Assembly (NCBI RefSeq): GCF_023078275.1
Contig: NC_062996.1
Coordinates: 8,866,001-8,930,000 of the forward strand
Origin: Leguminivora glycinivorella
Taxonomy: Eukaryota > Arthropoda > Insecta > Lepidoptera > Tortricidae
Length of the DNA: 64,000 nucleotides
Direction of reading: 5' to 3'
The notes under the pieces were generated by a model, which saw only the letters and a program-made list of their open reading frames with translations, was not told where the DNA came from and did no database searches. Positions within the stretch are counted from its first letter, which is position 1. Each line of letters starts with the position of its first letter. Of the stretch, positions 21,236 to 31,929 are shown piece after piece. Position numbers and translations under genes: made by a program.

Positions 21236-23532
21236 TATTTACTTATAGTCATACTTGTTATGGAGAATTTTTGGCCAAAAGCTGCACTTTTGGATGGAAG
21301 CAAGCCGCTTTGCATGGTGATAGTAGACATTATAGTAAATTTTTTCCGAGGATTTTTTCCGAGGATATCGAAATTTCATCTCTTAGGAAGCCGAGCGTAA
21401 ATGAAAGGTAATTTTTATGAAAATGAAAAAAATTCTATCTTTTTATTGTATCGTCCGATTTTGACAAAACGTATCTCAAATGAAAGGTATTAATTTGTGT
21501 AATTTAAAAAAAATATCAAAATGAAAAAAAAATTTAAAAGAAAAGTAAAAAAATATAAAAAAAGTAAATTTCCGTCTCGCACTGAATAACTTCAAAGAAT
21601 GACAGACAAAATGTACAATGTCGATATACAAGTTTTTTTTAATCGAAGACAGATAAATTTTTAGTTGAAAACTGAAGACCGCATCGAAATCAGATCAGCA
21701 TTTTTTAAGATACAAGTTGCCAAAGTTGGGAAAGATCGCTTTATATGGCCACTTTGAAATTCCTTTGCCAGAAAGTCGAAATAACATGTTTTTCTGACAC
21801 AGAAAAATACATAGTAACAGTACACATCAAACTAAAATTAAAAATTCCGAGGATATTATAATTTCATCCCTTAGAACGACGAGCGTAGCGAGGTCGGTTA
21901 CGAAAACCGAAAAAAAAATCTCATTTTTTTGTACGTCGTCCGATTTTGACAAAACATGTTTCATTTGAAAGGTATTACTTTATGTAACTTAAAAAAAATA
22001 TTGAAAAAAATTGGAAAAAAATGTAAGATTTAAAAAAAAAAAACCTTAATTTTCGTATCACACTGAATAACCGCAAAAAACGGTAGACACGGTGTATAAT
22101 TTCGATATATGATTTTTTTAAATTAAAGACAAATAAATGCATGATTATAAACTAAAAACCGAATCGAAATCGAATCAGTAGTTTTTAAGATGCAAGTTGT
22201 CAAAGTTGGCTTAGTTTGTTTATATGGTCGCTTATAATAGTTATAATATAAATTCCTTAGCCAGAAAGTCAGAAACATTATATTTTTCTTACAGTTAAAA
22301 GTATGCATAGGTAATAGACATCATTATAAACATTTTTTTACAAGGATATAAAAATTTCATTCCTTAGAAACCCTTACAAAGACGATCCAATAAAAAAAAC
22401 TGCCTTTTTTTTGTTTTTCGTAACAGACATCGCTACGCTCGGCTTTCCAAGGGATGAATTTTTTATATCCTCGTAAAAAATTGTTTATTATGATGTCTAT
22501 TACCTATGCATACTTTTAACTGTGAGAAAAATATAATGTTTCTGACTTTCTGGCTAAGGAATTTATAAGCGACCATATAAACAAACTAAGCCAACTTTGA
22601 CAAATTGCATCTTAAAAACTACTGATTCGATTTCGATTCGGTTTTTAGTTTATAATCATACATTTATTTGTCTTTAATTTAAAAAAATCATATATCGAAA
22701 TTATACACCGTGTCTACCGTTTTTTGCGGTTATTCAGTGTGATACGAAAATTAAGGTTTTTTTTTTAAATCTTACATTTTTTTCCAATTTTTTTCAATAT
22801 TTTTTTTAAGTTACATAAAGTAATACCTTTCAAATGAAACATGTTTTGTCAAAATCGGACGACGTACAAAAAAATGAGATTTTTTTTCGGTTTTCGTAAC
22901 CGACCTCGCTACGCTCGTCGTTCTAAGGGATGAAATTATAATATCCTCGGAATTTTTAATTTTATTTTGATGTGTACTGTTACTATGTATTTTTCTGTGT
23001 CCGAAAAACATATTATTTCTGACTTTCTGGCAAAGGAATTTCAAAGTGGCCATATAAAGCGATCTTTCCCAACTTTGGCAACTTGTATCTTAAAAAATGC
23101 TGATCTGATTTCGATGCGGTCTTCAGTTTTCAACTAAAAATTTATCTGTCTTCGATTAAAAAAAAACTTGTATATCGACATTGTACATTTTGTCTGTCAT
23201 TCTTTGAAGTTATTCAGTGCGAGACGGAAATTTACTTTTTTTATTTTTTTCTTACTTTTATTTTAAATTTTTTTTCTTGTTTTTTTTTTAATTACACAAA
23301 TTAATACCTTTCATTTGAGATACGTTTTGTCAAAATCGGACGATACAATAAAAAGATAGAATTTTTTTCATTTTCATAAAACACCTCGCTACGCTCGGCT
23401 TCTTAAGGGATGAAATTTCGATATCCTCGGAAAAAATCGTTTACTATGATGTCTACTATCACCATGCAAAGCGACTTGCTTCCATCCAAAAGTGCAGCTT
23501 TCTTTTCATAACTAGTATGACTATTATTAAAT
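21236..23532. mobile_element. 2.3-kb imperfect palindrome (foldback-like element)
   Basis: The left arm begins near AGTCATACTTGTTATG (21247) and the right arm ends near CATAACTAGTATGACT (23522). Arms of about 1.1 kb match with scattered differences and small indels around a centre near 22390-22440. Each arm contains two related subunits, marked by TCCGATTTTGACAAAAC and CGAGCGTAGCGAGGTCGG. No long frame is present. It sits directly after Helitron copy 2. I cannot define a TSD. Confidence 0.75.
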
Positions 23533-23788
23533 AAGGTAGTAGTGCCACTCAAGGAGTAATTTTTGATATAAATCGCTTTAATATCGTAAATGTGTTAATT
23601 TTACTTTAAAATTTGTTTTCCAAATGAGCTTCTTAAAAATTGCAATGGTATTTCTGTCATTCACAATATTCGAATTATTCGTTTTATCCGGATTTTAACG
23701 TGCAAATTATCCGAATTTCAAAATCAGCGGATATATCCGGATTACAATACAAGCCCTATTCGGTGTCACTCCTAAAGTAGGTACTTAC

Positions 23789-24150
23789 AGGCGACCGTAC
23801 CGACATATGTCAATTAGGGACGCAGTTATTTGTAAAAAAATGAGAAAGCCTTATACGGTCAACCGGGGTGGCTTTAAAACGCAGGGGTGACTTTGAAAAT
23901 TTAGTTTTAAAGTCATACTGTAAGTAAATTCGCGATTTTCTATGGTAGATTTACAAGAATATTTATTGATCTATTATCTATCTACTAATTACATGAACAG
24001 TTTCAGTAAATAATGAATGATGTTAATTTTAAAGCCGTTCAAATACCATCAAAGTAACCCCAAATTTTCCTAAAGCCACCCCGGTTGACGTAGCTCTCCC
24101 GCTCTTACAATCCCGTACTTGTTGGACCTTGGTCGGTTTGGTCGTCTGTA
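23789..24150. mobile_element. MITE containing a second MITE
   Basis: Outer imperfect ends are ACAGGCGACCGTACC and GGTTTGGTCGTCTGT. Inside, 23858-24089 is a separate 232-bp element with clean ends GTCAACCGGGGTGGCTTTA and TAAAGCCACCCCGGTTGAC. Both lie in the intron of the split gene. Confidence 0.7.
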
Positions 24151-24303
24151 GACAGTGTAGACACTAATACACTCGCCAACTACAGTTGTGTATTCCATGT
24201 AGATACACCAAGGGCCCAATTCTCAAAAGCTTGTAACTTATTGTAATAATTTTCTAGAAATGTAAGTACATTATGCAAAATAAATAAGATATTTTTATTG
24301 CAG

Positions 24304-24406
24304 ATAAAAGCTTTGACATAGATGATGAAGATCTAGCCTTCAAAAAAATATATATAGAGAAAAAACTACCCCATATCCAAGCGATTCTGATGACCTTGAG
24401 TTGGAT
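24304..24406 (+). CDS. Candidate exon of the unrecognised gene, with a 1-nt frameshift (exon b)
   Basis: The acceptor TTTTATTGCAG precedes the exon and GTAAGTGC follows it. The 5' part reads SFDIDDEDLAF in phase with exon a. The 3' part reads TTPYPSDSDDLELD in phase with exon c. The two halves are in different frames; the loss of one A in the A7 run at 24342-24348 would account for the break. Either the gene is a pseudogene or the homopolymer length is a sequence error. Confidence 0.5.
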
Positions 24407-24526
24407 GTAAGTGCTTATAGTGTGAGAAAGCTGTATAAAATATAATCTGCACTAATTTGTATAAATATGTGTGTTACTTAATCTGTGTGAATTTGTAATA
24501 GTGATATGTTTTTAAATGTTTTTAAG

Positions 24527-24724
24527 GACCAAGATGCAGTCCTTGAGAGAGCACAACCCATGCAATCCATTTATAGTGAACCGGAACCGGACGCGATGTG
24601 CCCTTGTTCATGCAAGCGTAATATAGTTGCAGTCGTTATAAGAAAAAAGTTAGAACAAGTTCCCGAAGAGAATTTACGGGCTTGTTTAGAAGATCTCGAA
24701 AATAAAATAGAAAAATATTATTAA
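24527..24724 (+). CDS. Candidate last exon of the unrecognised gene (exon c)
   Basis: The acceptor TTTTTAAG precedes a 65-codon frame ending in a stop at 24722-24724. It encodes a Cys-containing stretch MCPCSCKRN, then a basic/acidic helix-like C-terminus VVIRKKLEQVPEENLRACLE and DLENKIEKYY. ATAAAATAAGGG at about 24822 could serve as a polyadenylation signal. The composition looks like a genuine protein and unlike neighbouring repeats, but I do not recognise the family. Confidence 0.55.
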   Translation, partial: DQDAVLERAQPMQSIYSEPEPDAMCPCSCKRNIVAVVIRKKLEQVPEENLRACLEDLENKIEKYY

Positions 24725-24960
24725 ATGTGTATCAAGATTATGTGTACTCTATCATAATTATAGCTTCAGTGTAAAAGTCAATCATATTTTGGTACATTCG
24801 TTCGTTAGTGAAATATCGTTATAAAATAAGGGTTATTCCACTAGTCAGAGTTACCACTAAGTTGTTACCAGTGGTAACTACAATGTTATTTTCCCATAGG
24901 CAATTACTGGAAAGATTATATCATAAGATTCATAAGTTTTGTTTTATTTTATACACATGT

Positions 24961-25122
24961 AAAGCATGACCAGAAATATATGACTACGCGCCATGTAGCG
25001 GAATTTCATTAAAACTATTTTCTTCATAGTCATCATACTATACTGAACTGTCACTCCATACATCAGAATAACAGCGCACTCCTGCCTGACAATAGTTATT
25101 TATATTTCTGGTCAGGCTTTAG
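24961..25122. mobile_element. MITE with TAAAGCNTGACCAG ends
   Basis: The left end TAAAGCATGACCAGAAATAT and right end ATATTTCTGGTCAGGCTTTA are inverted repeats of about 20 bp. A related element is cut by a Helitron at 30370-30625, and a similar right end lies at about 31735-31752. Confidence 0.7.
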
Positions 25123-25924
25123 TTTCTTAACCATACTTACCATATCCAACGCGATCAATGTTATTTTCACCAAATCTAATGGCAACAGCTGAGACTGTTT
25201 CCTCACCTTTAATTGATTGGCCTCAATGGCCACTGCGTAAGAGTCGTTAGAGGTGCACATTGACTTGCCTAATATCAAGGACGATAGATACCGGGACTGA
25301 CAAAGCCCATACAAAAGTTTACCTCTGAAATGTCCCATACATTTCCGAGCGATTATTTCCGAAAAATTAACAATATCAAAAAATGTTAGTAGTAAACCCC
25401 TATTCATTTTTTAATACCTATCCAACAATAGGTATATCACACGTCAGGGTTGAAATGAAAAAAAAATCTCTCCCCACTTTACGTGTAGGGGGCGGGCACC
25501 CTAATAATGTTCTCATGCAATGATTAGTTGGTTTCGATTTAGCTTAATATATTTTTTGTTCTTATTTATGGTGTCTGTATTTAGCTCTGCCGTGAAAAAT
25601 ATTTAAAGAAATAAGGAGGCCGTTTCATCATCGCCACCAGTACAAAACAAGGTCCCACGTAAGAAGAAAATAAACATCGACGACTTCGATACAGGCACAA
25701 GCTTCATGAATTTTAGGCTGTGTGGAAGTAGCAAGTCTTCAAACCTAGCTTATTAAATTGTCATTCTCTAAAACCATGCTTTAATTTTCTACAAATATTA
25801 ACGCGAAACGAAACCCAGTACTCGCTGTCCCGATTATACATGACGTCGGCACATTATTGCCATATGAAAACGATTTGTAGCGACACTCTTCCAGGGTCAA
25901 ATAAAAACTTGTCAGGCTTTAGTT
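25123..25924. other. Unassigned sequence
   Basis: A family G fragment lies at about 25440-25510. No other feature can be supported; frames in this stretch lack protein character. Confidence 0.4.
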
Positions 25925-26012
25925 ACTAAAAAAATCCGGATTTAATCCGGAGTTCGGATTTTGCCCTAAAAATAATCCGAAAATCCGGATTTTATATTAT
26001 TGCAATCCCTAG
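25925..26012. mobile_element. hAT-type terminus fragment
   Basis: The sequence ends ATTGCAATCCCTA with several ATCCGGAT-type subterminal motifs, like the ends of the insertion at 13387-23758. No matching left end or TSD is found nearby. Confidence 0.5.
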
Positions 26013-26904
26013 GTATAACCCAATCCTTTCAGAAAATATTTACTTTATCACAAAATTATTTTAAACTTTCTTTTTGACATCGAAAAGGCTTTAGTTTTTT
26101 ACATACCGAATAACTTTATTTCGGTATCATGATTCCTTTTAAGATAATTACATTATGTATAAGGTAAGGAATAATATTTAGAATACCTAAAATATGACAA
26201 ATTTGCATTCTATTCAAATCAGTACGAGTATACTTCACGGAGTCCAAAACTATACGCAAATCAGAAGTCCAAAACTAGAAAAATATAGATAGAGACTATA
26301 GAGAGCGATTGCGGGCGCCGGTCGGCTCGAGCGCGAGTACTTGCGCCGCCGGCGTACGCGTCTGTGTGCGTGCGCCACGCGCACACACAACTTTACTATA
26401 CAGGGCCTCTCTGTGGGTTCCGCCCCCGTCAACGCGACGGCGATAAAGACCTAAAATCTGAATTCGTGCTTGCCTCCTGTATCGTCTTAATCCTTTAATG
26501 ATTCCGTTAACGTGAAACTTTAAGTAGACAGGTTTTATGAAGACAATTGGCCGGTGAGCCCTACAATTTTAAAATTTGCCGCCCTTTATACATGGTGTAT
26601 ATTCTATGCTGTTTCTTCCTATCCTAATAGTTTCAATATCAAGCATACACTATCACTGCACGTTCGCTGTTTATACGCCGAAAGTTGCAACTCAAGTAAA
26701 TGAAGTAAACAAAACAAACAACCTACCTTCACCTTCATTGCCGGCCGCGGCCGGCCGGCTAACCGAAACAGAAATATACATGAACTTCGTGTGAAAAAGA
26801 GACAGCGAAAGGCGGCTCGTGCGTCGGCGAAAACGTTCGGCTCTGGCGCTCGCTACAGTCGCTATACCTACTCCCGCGCGGCTCGGAACGAAATAATATT
26901 GGTT
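26013..26904. other. Unassigned sequence with GC-rich islands
   Basis: Two GC-rich patches (about 26300-26440, containing GCGCCGCCGGCGTACGCG, and about 26735-26870, containing GCCGGCCGCGGCCGGCCGGC) stand out from the AT-rich surroundings. No frame is convincing. They may be part of the hAT element whose right end is at 27151. Confidence 0.35.
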
Positions 26905-27151
26905 TTAGGAACGCTAAAATTCTGTTCGTTCATTTAAACGTTACTGTAAGGAACTGTTCTTTGAGGGAACGAAATAAGAACCGAAACCGAAATTATTTTG
27001 TTCCCACTGAACAAAATTTATAATGAACCGTTCGTTTAGGGAACGATATAAGAACCGTAACCGAAATTATTTTGTTCCCATTGAACAAAATTTATAGGTA
27101 ACGGTTTAAGAACGATATCAAATGGTATTTGGGAACGGGTTCCGATCCCTG
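26905..27151. mobile_element. hAT-type right terminus, unpaired
   Basis: Subterminal repeats (AACCGAAATTATTTTGTTCC twice) lead to the terminus GGGTTCCGATCCCTG. The motifs mirror the terminus at 11344. It was inserted into a family G repeat on the right side. Confidence 0.55.
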
Positions 27152-27450
27152 GGGTTGGAATGAAAAAAAATATCCACCCCCACTTTACATGTAGGGGGGG
27201 TACCCTAATAAAACATTTTTTTCCATTTTTTATTTTTGCACTTTGTTGGCGTGATTGATATACATATTGGTACCAAATTTCAGCTTTCTAGTGCTTACAG
27301 TTACTGAGATTATCCGCGGACGGACGGACGGACGGACGGACGGACGGACGGACGGACGGACGGACGGACGGACGGACGGACGGACGGACAGACAGACAGA
27401 CATGGCGAAACTATAAGGGTTCCTAGTTGACTACGGAACCCTAAAAACTC
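27152..27450 (-). repeat. Family G copy (minus) with (GGAC)n microsatellite
   Basis: The copy runs from GGTTGGAATGAAAAAAA to TAGTTGACTACGGAACCCTA, with about 18 GGAC units at 27317-27388. The left part is cut off by the hAT terminus. Confidence 0.75.
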
Positions 27451-27536
27451 ATTGGTACGAGCTGGGGTTCGAACCCGCGACCTCCGGATTAAAAGTCGCA
27501 CGCTCTTACCACTAGGCCACCAGCGCTTCATTCTAA
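27449..27536 (-). mobile_element. SINE head fragment (second SINE family)
   Basis: On the minus strand it has the A-box-like TGGTGGCCTAGTGGTAAGAG and the B box GGGTTCGAACCCC. The body and tail found in the copy at 10277 are absent. Confidence 0.7.
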
Positions 27537-27769
27537 TATGTGTGTGTGTCCAAATCGTCCTGCTAGTCTGTCTCTTGGGAGAGGTGTGTTAGTAATACGG
27601 TGACTAAGCACTTTAGATATTACGTAAACGCGAGCAAAGTAAATTAAGTCACACAAATTACTATGTAGGTACCTGAAACATGGAATCATAAAATAAATAT
27701 TAGACGCGCTCAATCTCCTACTTCTTTTAAGATACTTCTCAAGCTTCACTTTTTATCTGATCATTGATC

Positions 27770-28122
27770 AATGATACCTTGATAGACTTATGTCCCCTAT
27801 AGCTGGCATGTAATTTGTTATATATTTATGTATTTGTATGTTTATGTATTGTATTTTATTTTTATGTGTGTAGTATATTGTTTTGCGTAGTATAGTTTGT
27901 GCTAGATTTCCTCTAAGTCTACATTTAGTACACCTACTTACAAGGTTAAATTTATTATTCTCCACTACCTAGGTTGTCTGGAAGAGATCGCTCTTTAGCG
28001 ATAAGACCGCCTCTTGTTTTACCTCTTAAGTTGTTGTTTATACTTGCTATGTTGTTTCGTGTATTGAGGTGTGCAATAAAGAGTATTTGTATTGTATTGT
28101 ATTGTATTGTATTGTATTGTAT
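27770..28122 (+). mobile_element. LINE 3' end with (TATTG)n tail
   Basis: The copy carries GTTGTCTGGAAGAGATCGCT and GCGATAAGACCGCCTCTTG, then GTGCAATAAAGAGTATTTG and a (TATTG)n tail. A minus-strand copy of the same 3' end is at 50380-50515. Coding sequence is absent. Confidence 0.7.
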
Positions 28123-28269
28123 CATTTTCGTAAAATACATACAAACATGAACTCATGCTTGTATTCCCGAAAGGGGTACACTAAGGGTAAGGGATCGCCC
28201 ACACGATAATTGAACCCATATCCCACAGACAACATACGATACCCACGACAGGAAAGGGCAATATAGTAC

Positions 28270-28700
28270 ACCACGATACAAGTGCGGAAAAAAGAAAGTT
28301 CGGAAGGGAGTGTTTTAAGTCGACACCAGTTACGAATTTCCTTTTCGCACGTGTATCGTACGACGTTTTTCAGTACAGACGACCTTCTGAAGTTTAGACC
28401 TGACAAAGGGATATCTTATCTGTACCACTTTATGCACTTGTGTGGGCAAAAATCAGCGTCTTTACTGAAATAGTACATTACGATACAAGTGCGTAAAAAA
28501 GGAAGTTCGAAACGAGTGGCGATAAATTAAAACACGACCGAAGGGAGTGCTTTAAATCGACACGAGTTACGAATTTCCTTTTTGCACGTGTATCGTACGA
28601 CGTTTTTCAGTACAGATGAGCCTCCAAAATTTCAACCTAGCATATAATGAACCACTTCTCGCACTAGTGCGTAAAAAAAACACCATCTGTACTGAAAAAC
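28270..28700 (+). repeat. Two adjacent family A copies
   Basis: The copies at 28270-28460 and 28478-28700 are head to tail, each with CGATACAAGTGCG, CGCACGTGTATCGTACGACG and CAGTACAG modules. The second matches the copy at 470-702 more closely than the first does. The tandem order suggests unequal exchange or repeated insertion. Confidence 0.7.
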
Positions 28701-28768
28701 ATGTTTCAAATCACGAATTAAATTTCATCCTGCTTTATGGGGAGACCGAGGTGAGTTGTGACAAGATC

Positions 28769-28800
<32 letters not shown>

Positions 28801-28864
28801 CGTCAAACTTATAACACCCCGTCGTTTTTGTTATAGTTGATAGTTGTTGATATTGATATTGATA

Positions 28865-29038
28865 TCCATACTAATATTATATAAATGGGAAAGTGTGTGT
28901 GTCTATTTGTCCGTCTTTCATGGCAAACGGAGCAACTAATTGACGTGATTTTGTATATAAGTGGAGATAGTTGAAGGGATGGAGAGTGACATAAGCTACT
29001 TTTTGTCTCTTTTTAACCCGTGCGAAGCCGCGGGCTAG
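28865..29038 (+). mobile_element. Short non-autonomous Helitron (plus)
   Basis: It begins A|TCCATACTAATATTATATA and ends GTGCGAAGCCGCGGGCTAG|T. It belongs to the same family as the copies at 6794, 30397 and 57394. The 3' end carries the GCGAAGC mini-hairpin. Confidence 0.85.
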
Positions 29039-29317
29039 TAGTTGATACGTTCCCAAAAATCGACGTTGTCACAACTCTTCTCTGTAACAACTAACCTCGG
29101 TCTCCCTAATGCTACTTGGAGATGCATACAGATTAGCTCTTTCATCTTAGAGATAAACCTAGAGTGAGCTTTTAAGAGAAATAGACAAATCCTTAGGGAA
29201 TCCAATCCTTATAGAATCCTTTGCAAAAAGAAACTAATAAATGAAGTTAACGCTAGAGGAAAAATCGCTTCTCCACACAAAAGTTGTCCTCATTTTTTTC
29301 TTAAATATTGTTTTGTT

Positions 29318-29527
29318 TTTTTTTTTTTTATACCACGTCGGTGGCAAACAGGTATACGGCTCGCCTGATGGAAAGCGGTCACCGTAACCTATGGACGCCC
29401 GCAACTCAAGGGGTGTCACGTGCGCGTTGCCGACCCATTAGAAACTTGTACACTCCTATTTTGGAGAACCCCATACTGTAGTTCATCGGGAATACCTCTA
29501 CAGGGAGCTCATTCCACACATTCATAT
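29318..29527 (-). pseudogene. 3' fragment of a LINE, C-terminal codons plus poly-A
   Basis: On the minus strand a short frame reads VWNELPVEVFP and then FSKIGVYKFL, a pattern common at the C-terminus of Jockey/CR1-type polyproteins. It is followed by a 3' UTR with CTGTTTGCCACCGACGTGG and a poly-A run (T run at about 29320). The fragment is 5'-truncated next to a family D repeat. Confidence 0.6.
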
Positions 29528-29532
29528 TTAAA

Positions 29533-30322
29533 AAAAAACCGGCCAAGTGCGAGTCGGACTCGCGCACCGAGGGTTCCGTACAAACCTGCAAGGTTTACAA
29601 AGTTCGTTCATTACGACAATCGAGTCATAATATATATTTTGTAATGTAACTAAAAATTTAAGGTTTTCGGAATTTTTCCTTTATGTGTGCTATAAAACGT
29701 TGCTTCATGCCAAATTTCAAGATTCTAGGTCGACTGGAAGTACCCATTAGGTTTTGATTCCCTTGCGAGTACTTGCGAGTTTCAAAATATGCAGCTTAAA
29801 TTGCTGATTCTTTTGATTGCGTTGACATAGAAGTTTGATTTTGTTACAGCTTAAAGGTATTATAGACCTGAGTATTTGGTATGAATTTCAATTTAATACC
29901 TCTACGCGTTTATGAGGAAATGGGTAGTAAGGTTAAAATTATTAAAAAAAAATATATTATGTGATGTAACTAAAAATTTATGGTTTTCGTAATTTTTCCT
30001 TTATCTATGCTATAAGACGTTGCTTCGTACCAAATTTCAAGATTCTGAGTTCACGGGAAGCACCCTGTAGGTTTTGATTCCCTTGCAAGTGTCGAAAATT
30101 TGCGGCATAAACGGCTCTATCTTTTGATTGCGTTGGCTTAGAAGTTTGATTTTTTCACAGCTTCAAGGGACAGTAGACCTGAGTAATTGATATAAATTTC
30201 AGCTTCATACCTCCACGCGTTCCTGAGAAAAAGGGTCTTGACAGACGGACGGACAGACGGACAACAAAGTGATCCTATAAGGGTTCCGTTTTTTCCTTTT
30301 GAGGTACGGAACCCTAAAAACA
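29533..30322 (+). repeat. Family D repeat with duplicated body
   Basis: After the CCGGCCAAGTGCGAGTCGG start, the block AATTTTTCCTTTATNTNTGC...CCTCTACGCGTT appears twice (about 29640-29940 and 29960-30240). The first block is more diverged. The copy ends with (GGAC)n and TACGGAACCCTA. The copy at 7077 has only one block, so this is a dimeric form. Confidence 0.7.
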
Positions 30323-30367
30323 GATAGTGATGTCAAGAATTCGCGAGATACTGAGTCAAAAAAATCT

Positions 30368-30627
30368 CTTAACGCCTAACCAGAAATATATGACTACTAG
30401 CTTTTGCTCGCGGCTTTGCTCGCGTTAGAAAGAGACAAAAAGTAGGCTTTGTCACTCTCCATCCCTTCAACTATCTCCACTTAAAAAATCGCGTCAATAG
30501 TTCGCTCCGTTTTTCCGTGAAAGACGGACAAACAAACAGACACACACACTTTCCCATTTATAATATTAGTATGGATTGTCAAGAAGGCGCTGTTATTCTG
30601 ATGTGTGCGGTGACAGTTCAGTGTTCG
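30368..30627. mobile_element. MITE interrupted by a Helitron
   Basis: CTAACCAGAAATATATGACTA (left) and GGCGCTGTTATTCTGATGTG (right) both match parts of the MITE at 24961. A minus-strand Helitron at 30397-30575 (CTAG at 30397, start TCCATACTAATATTATAAAT) sits between them, so it inserted later. Confidence 0.7.
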
Positions 30628-30647
30628 TTGCCGAATGCACAAACGCT

Positions 30648-30975
30648 CACGACAATATCTCATTCGTAGCCGAGCATTTCTTTTTTTTTTGCCATTTTTT
30701 TTTTTAGGGAATCTTAGGTCAATTGTACTAAGAATCACGAGTACTTTCAATCACACTGGGAGACAAAAAGTGTCCCAGAATTTCCATACATTTTTGTTAC
30801 TTTCCTCTTATGTTACCCCATACAACATGTACGGAAAATGGTAACAAAATAAGAAAAAATCGTATGGGGCAATTTTTTTAACTACTAGGATTGAAAAAGC
30901 TAGTGATTCTGAGTAGAAATAGCATAATTTTTTTCAAAAATATTACATTTCATAAAAAAATGCTCAGCCTTCTAT
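30648..30975. mobile_element. Family H MITE, copy 1
   Basis: The ends contain GCCGAGCAT and ATGCTCAGCC as short inverted repeats. The body includes CACACTGGGAGACAAAAAGT and CATACAACATGTACGG. Copy 2 at 49692-49999 is highly similar. No coding capacity is present. Confidence 0.75.
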
Positions 30976-31229
30976 CTCTATCGCTCTTGCTTATTGGCGC
31001 GACAGAGCCAGACTACATTTCTGCGGCGTTTTGGTGACTTTTCGCGTCGCAGAAATGCCATTCGGCTACGGGGCCTGTATTAACCCTTAAATGCATAGTG
31101 ATGTATATAATATGCATCATGCATTTTTGACTCTATTGACATCATGTCAAAGTTCTAATTTGAATAAATCTTTGTCAAGGTCATGCATTTAAGGGTTAAG
31201 AAAATAGTTTGCGTATAGTCATAAATTAT

Positions 31230-31723
31230 TAGGTATGTACCGACTAGTCAGCAAAGCCGACTATTCGGCCACTTTTGTAGTCGGCGATTAGTCGGCGACT
31301 AGTCGACAAAAAAGGCCGATTAGTCGGCCTTTCATAATTGATATAAAAAACAATACAAAAATAAATCAACAGCTGATGTGGTTGTATTATGTAACTATTT
31401 GATTTGCCTTTCTTAGTCAAAACAAAAAATATTAGTTATCACAGAAATAAATGTCCTACTTAGGAGTCTTAGGACTATCAACTTCACAGGCAAGATCACT
31501 AATTCACTACCTACTATGACAAACCGGTTGTTATAAAAATGGAAAATGTATATAAATTATGATGATGAAAAAATATCATCATCATCATCATCATCATCAA
31601 AAAGAACAAAAACGACCTTCAAAATGTGAATTTAGTCGAAAAAACTGGTTTGGCCGACTCACCCCAGCGCCAACTAGTCGGTAGTCGGCCTAGTCGGCCA
31701 AATCAATAGGCGGTATATCTCTA
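31230..31723. mobile_element. hAT-type MITE with GACTAGTCGGC subterminal repeats
   Basis: Ends are TAGGTATGTACCG and CGGTATATCTCTA. Dense GACTAGTCGG/CCGACTAGTC motifs lie just inside both ends. The flanking octamers TAAATTAT and ATAATTAT match at 6 of 8 positions, compatible with a decayed hAT duplication. An (ATC)n tract lies at 31572-31600. Confidence 0.7.
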
Positions 31724-31784
31724 ATAATTATATTGCTGGTTAGGCTTTATTCGTTAAACTTTCGTGAGACATATTCAAATTAGT

Positions 31785-31926
31785 AATTGAAATAGGGTTG
31801 TACGCAAACCTGCGGAGTTTAGCCATCGCGTGAAATCCTATATGCCTGAAGAGGCGCCTCCGAATTGGCCCGAAACATGTCGCAGCAATAGCGATTTAAC
31901 AACGTGAGTACAACCGTATTTCAATT
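31785..31926. mobile_element. 142-bp MITE
   Basis: The inverted ends AATTGAAATAGGGTTGTAC and GTACAACCGTATTTCAATT differ by one base. The interior contains GGCCCGAAACATGTCGCAGC. No coding sequence is present. Confidence 0.75.
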
Positions 31927-31929
31927 AAT

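Larger units (their letters stand above)
13387..23758. mobile_element. hAT-type insertion of 10.4 kb with perfect 8-bp TSD, filled with nested elements
   Basis: The left end TAGGGCTTGCAATTATCCG and right end ATTACAATACAAGCCCTA share the 9-bp terminal repeat TAGGGCTTG. Both ends are followed inward by subterminal CCGGAT/ATCCGG motifs. The direct repeat TTCGGTGT lies exactly outside both ends (13379-13386 and 23759-23766), the 8-bp length expected for hAT. Inside are a family G repeat, a SINE, two tandem Helitrons and a 2.3-kb palindrome. After removing these, roughly 1.2 kb of original element remains, without a recognisable transposase, so it was probably non-autonomous. The target was an intron of the split gene. 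Confidence 0.85.

Noticed and set aside
11344..27151. A single 15.8-kb hAT element
   Set aside because: The flanking octamers CGTCACAG and GGGTTGGA do not match, so one insertion is not demonstrated; kept only as a low-confidence question.
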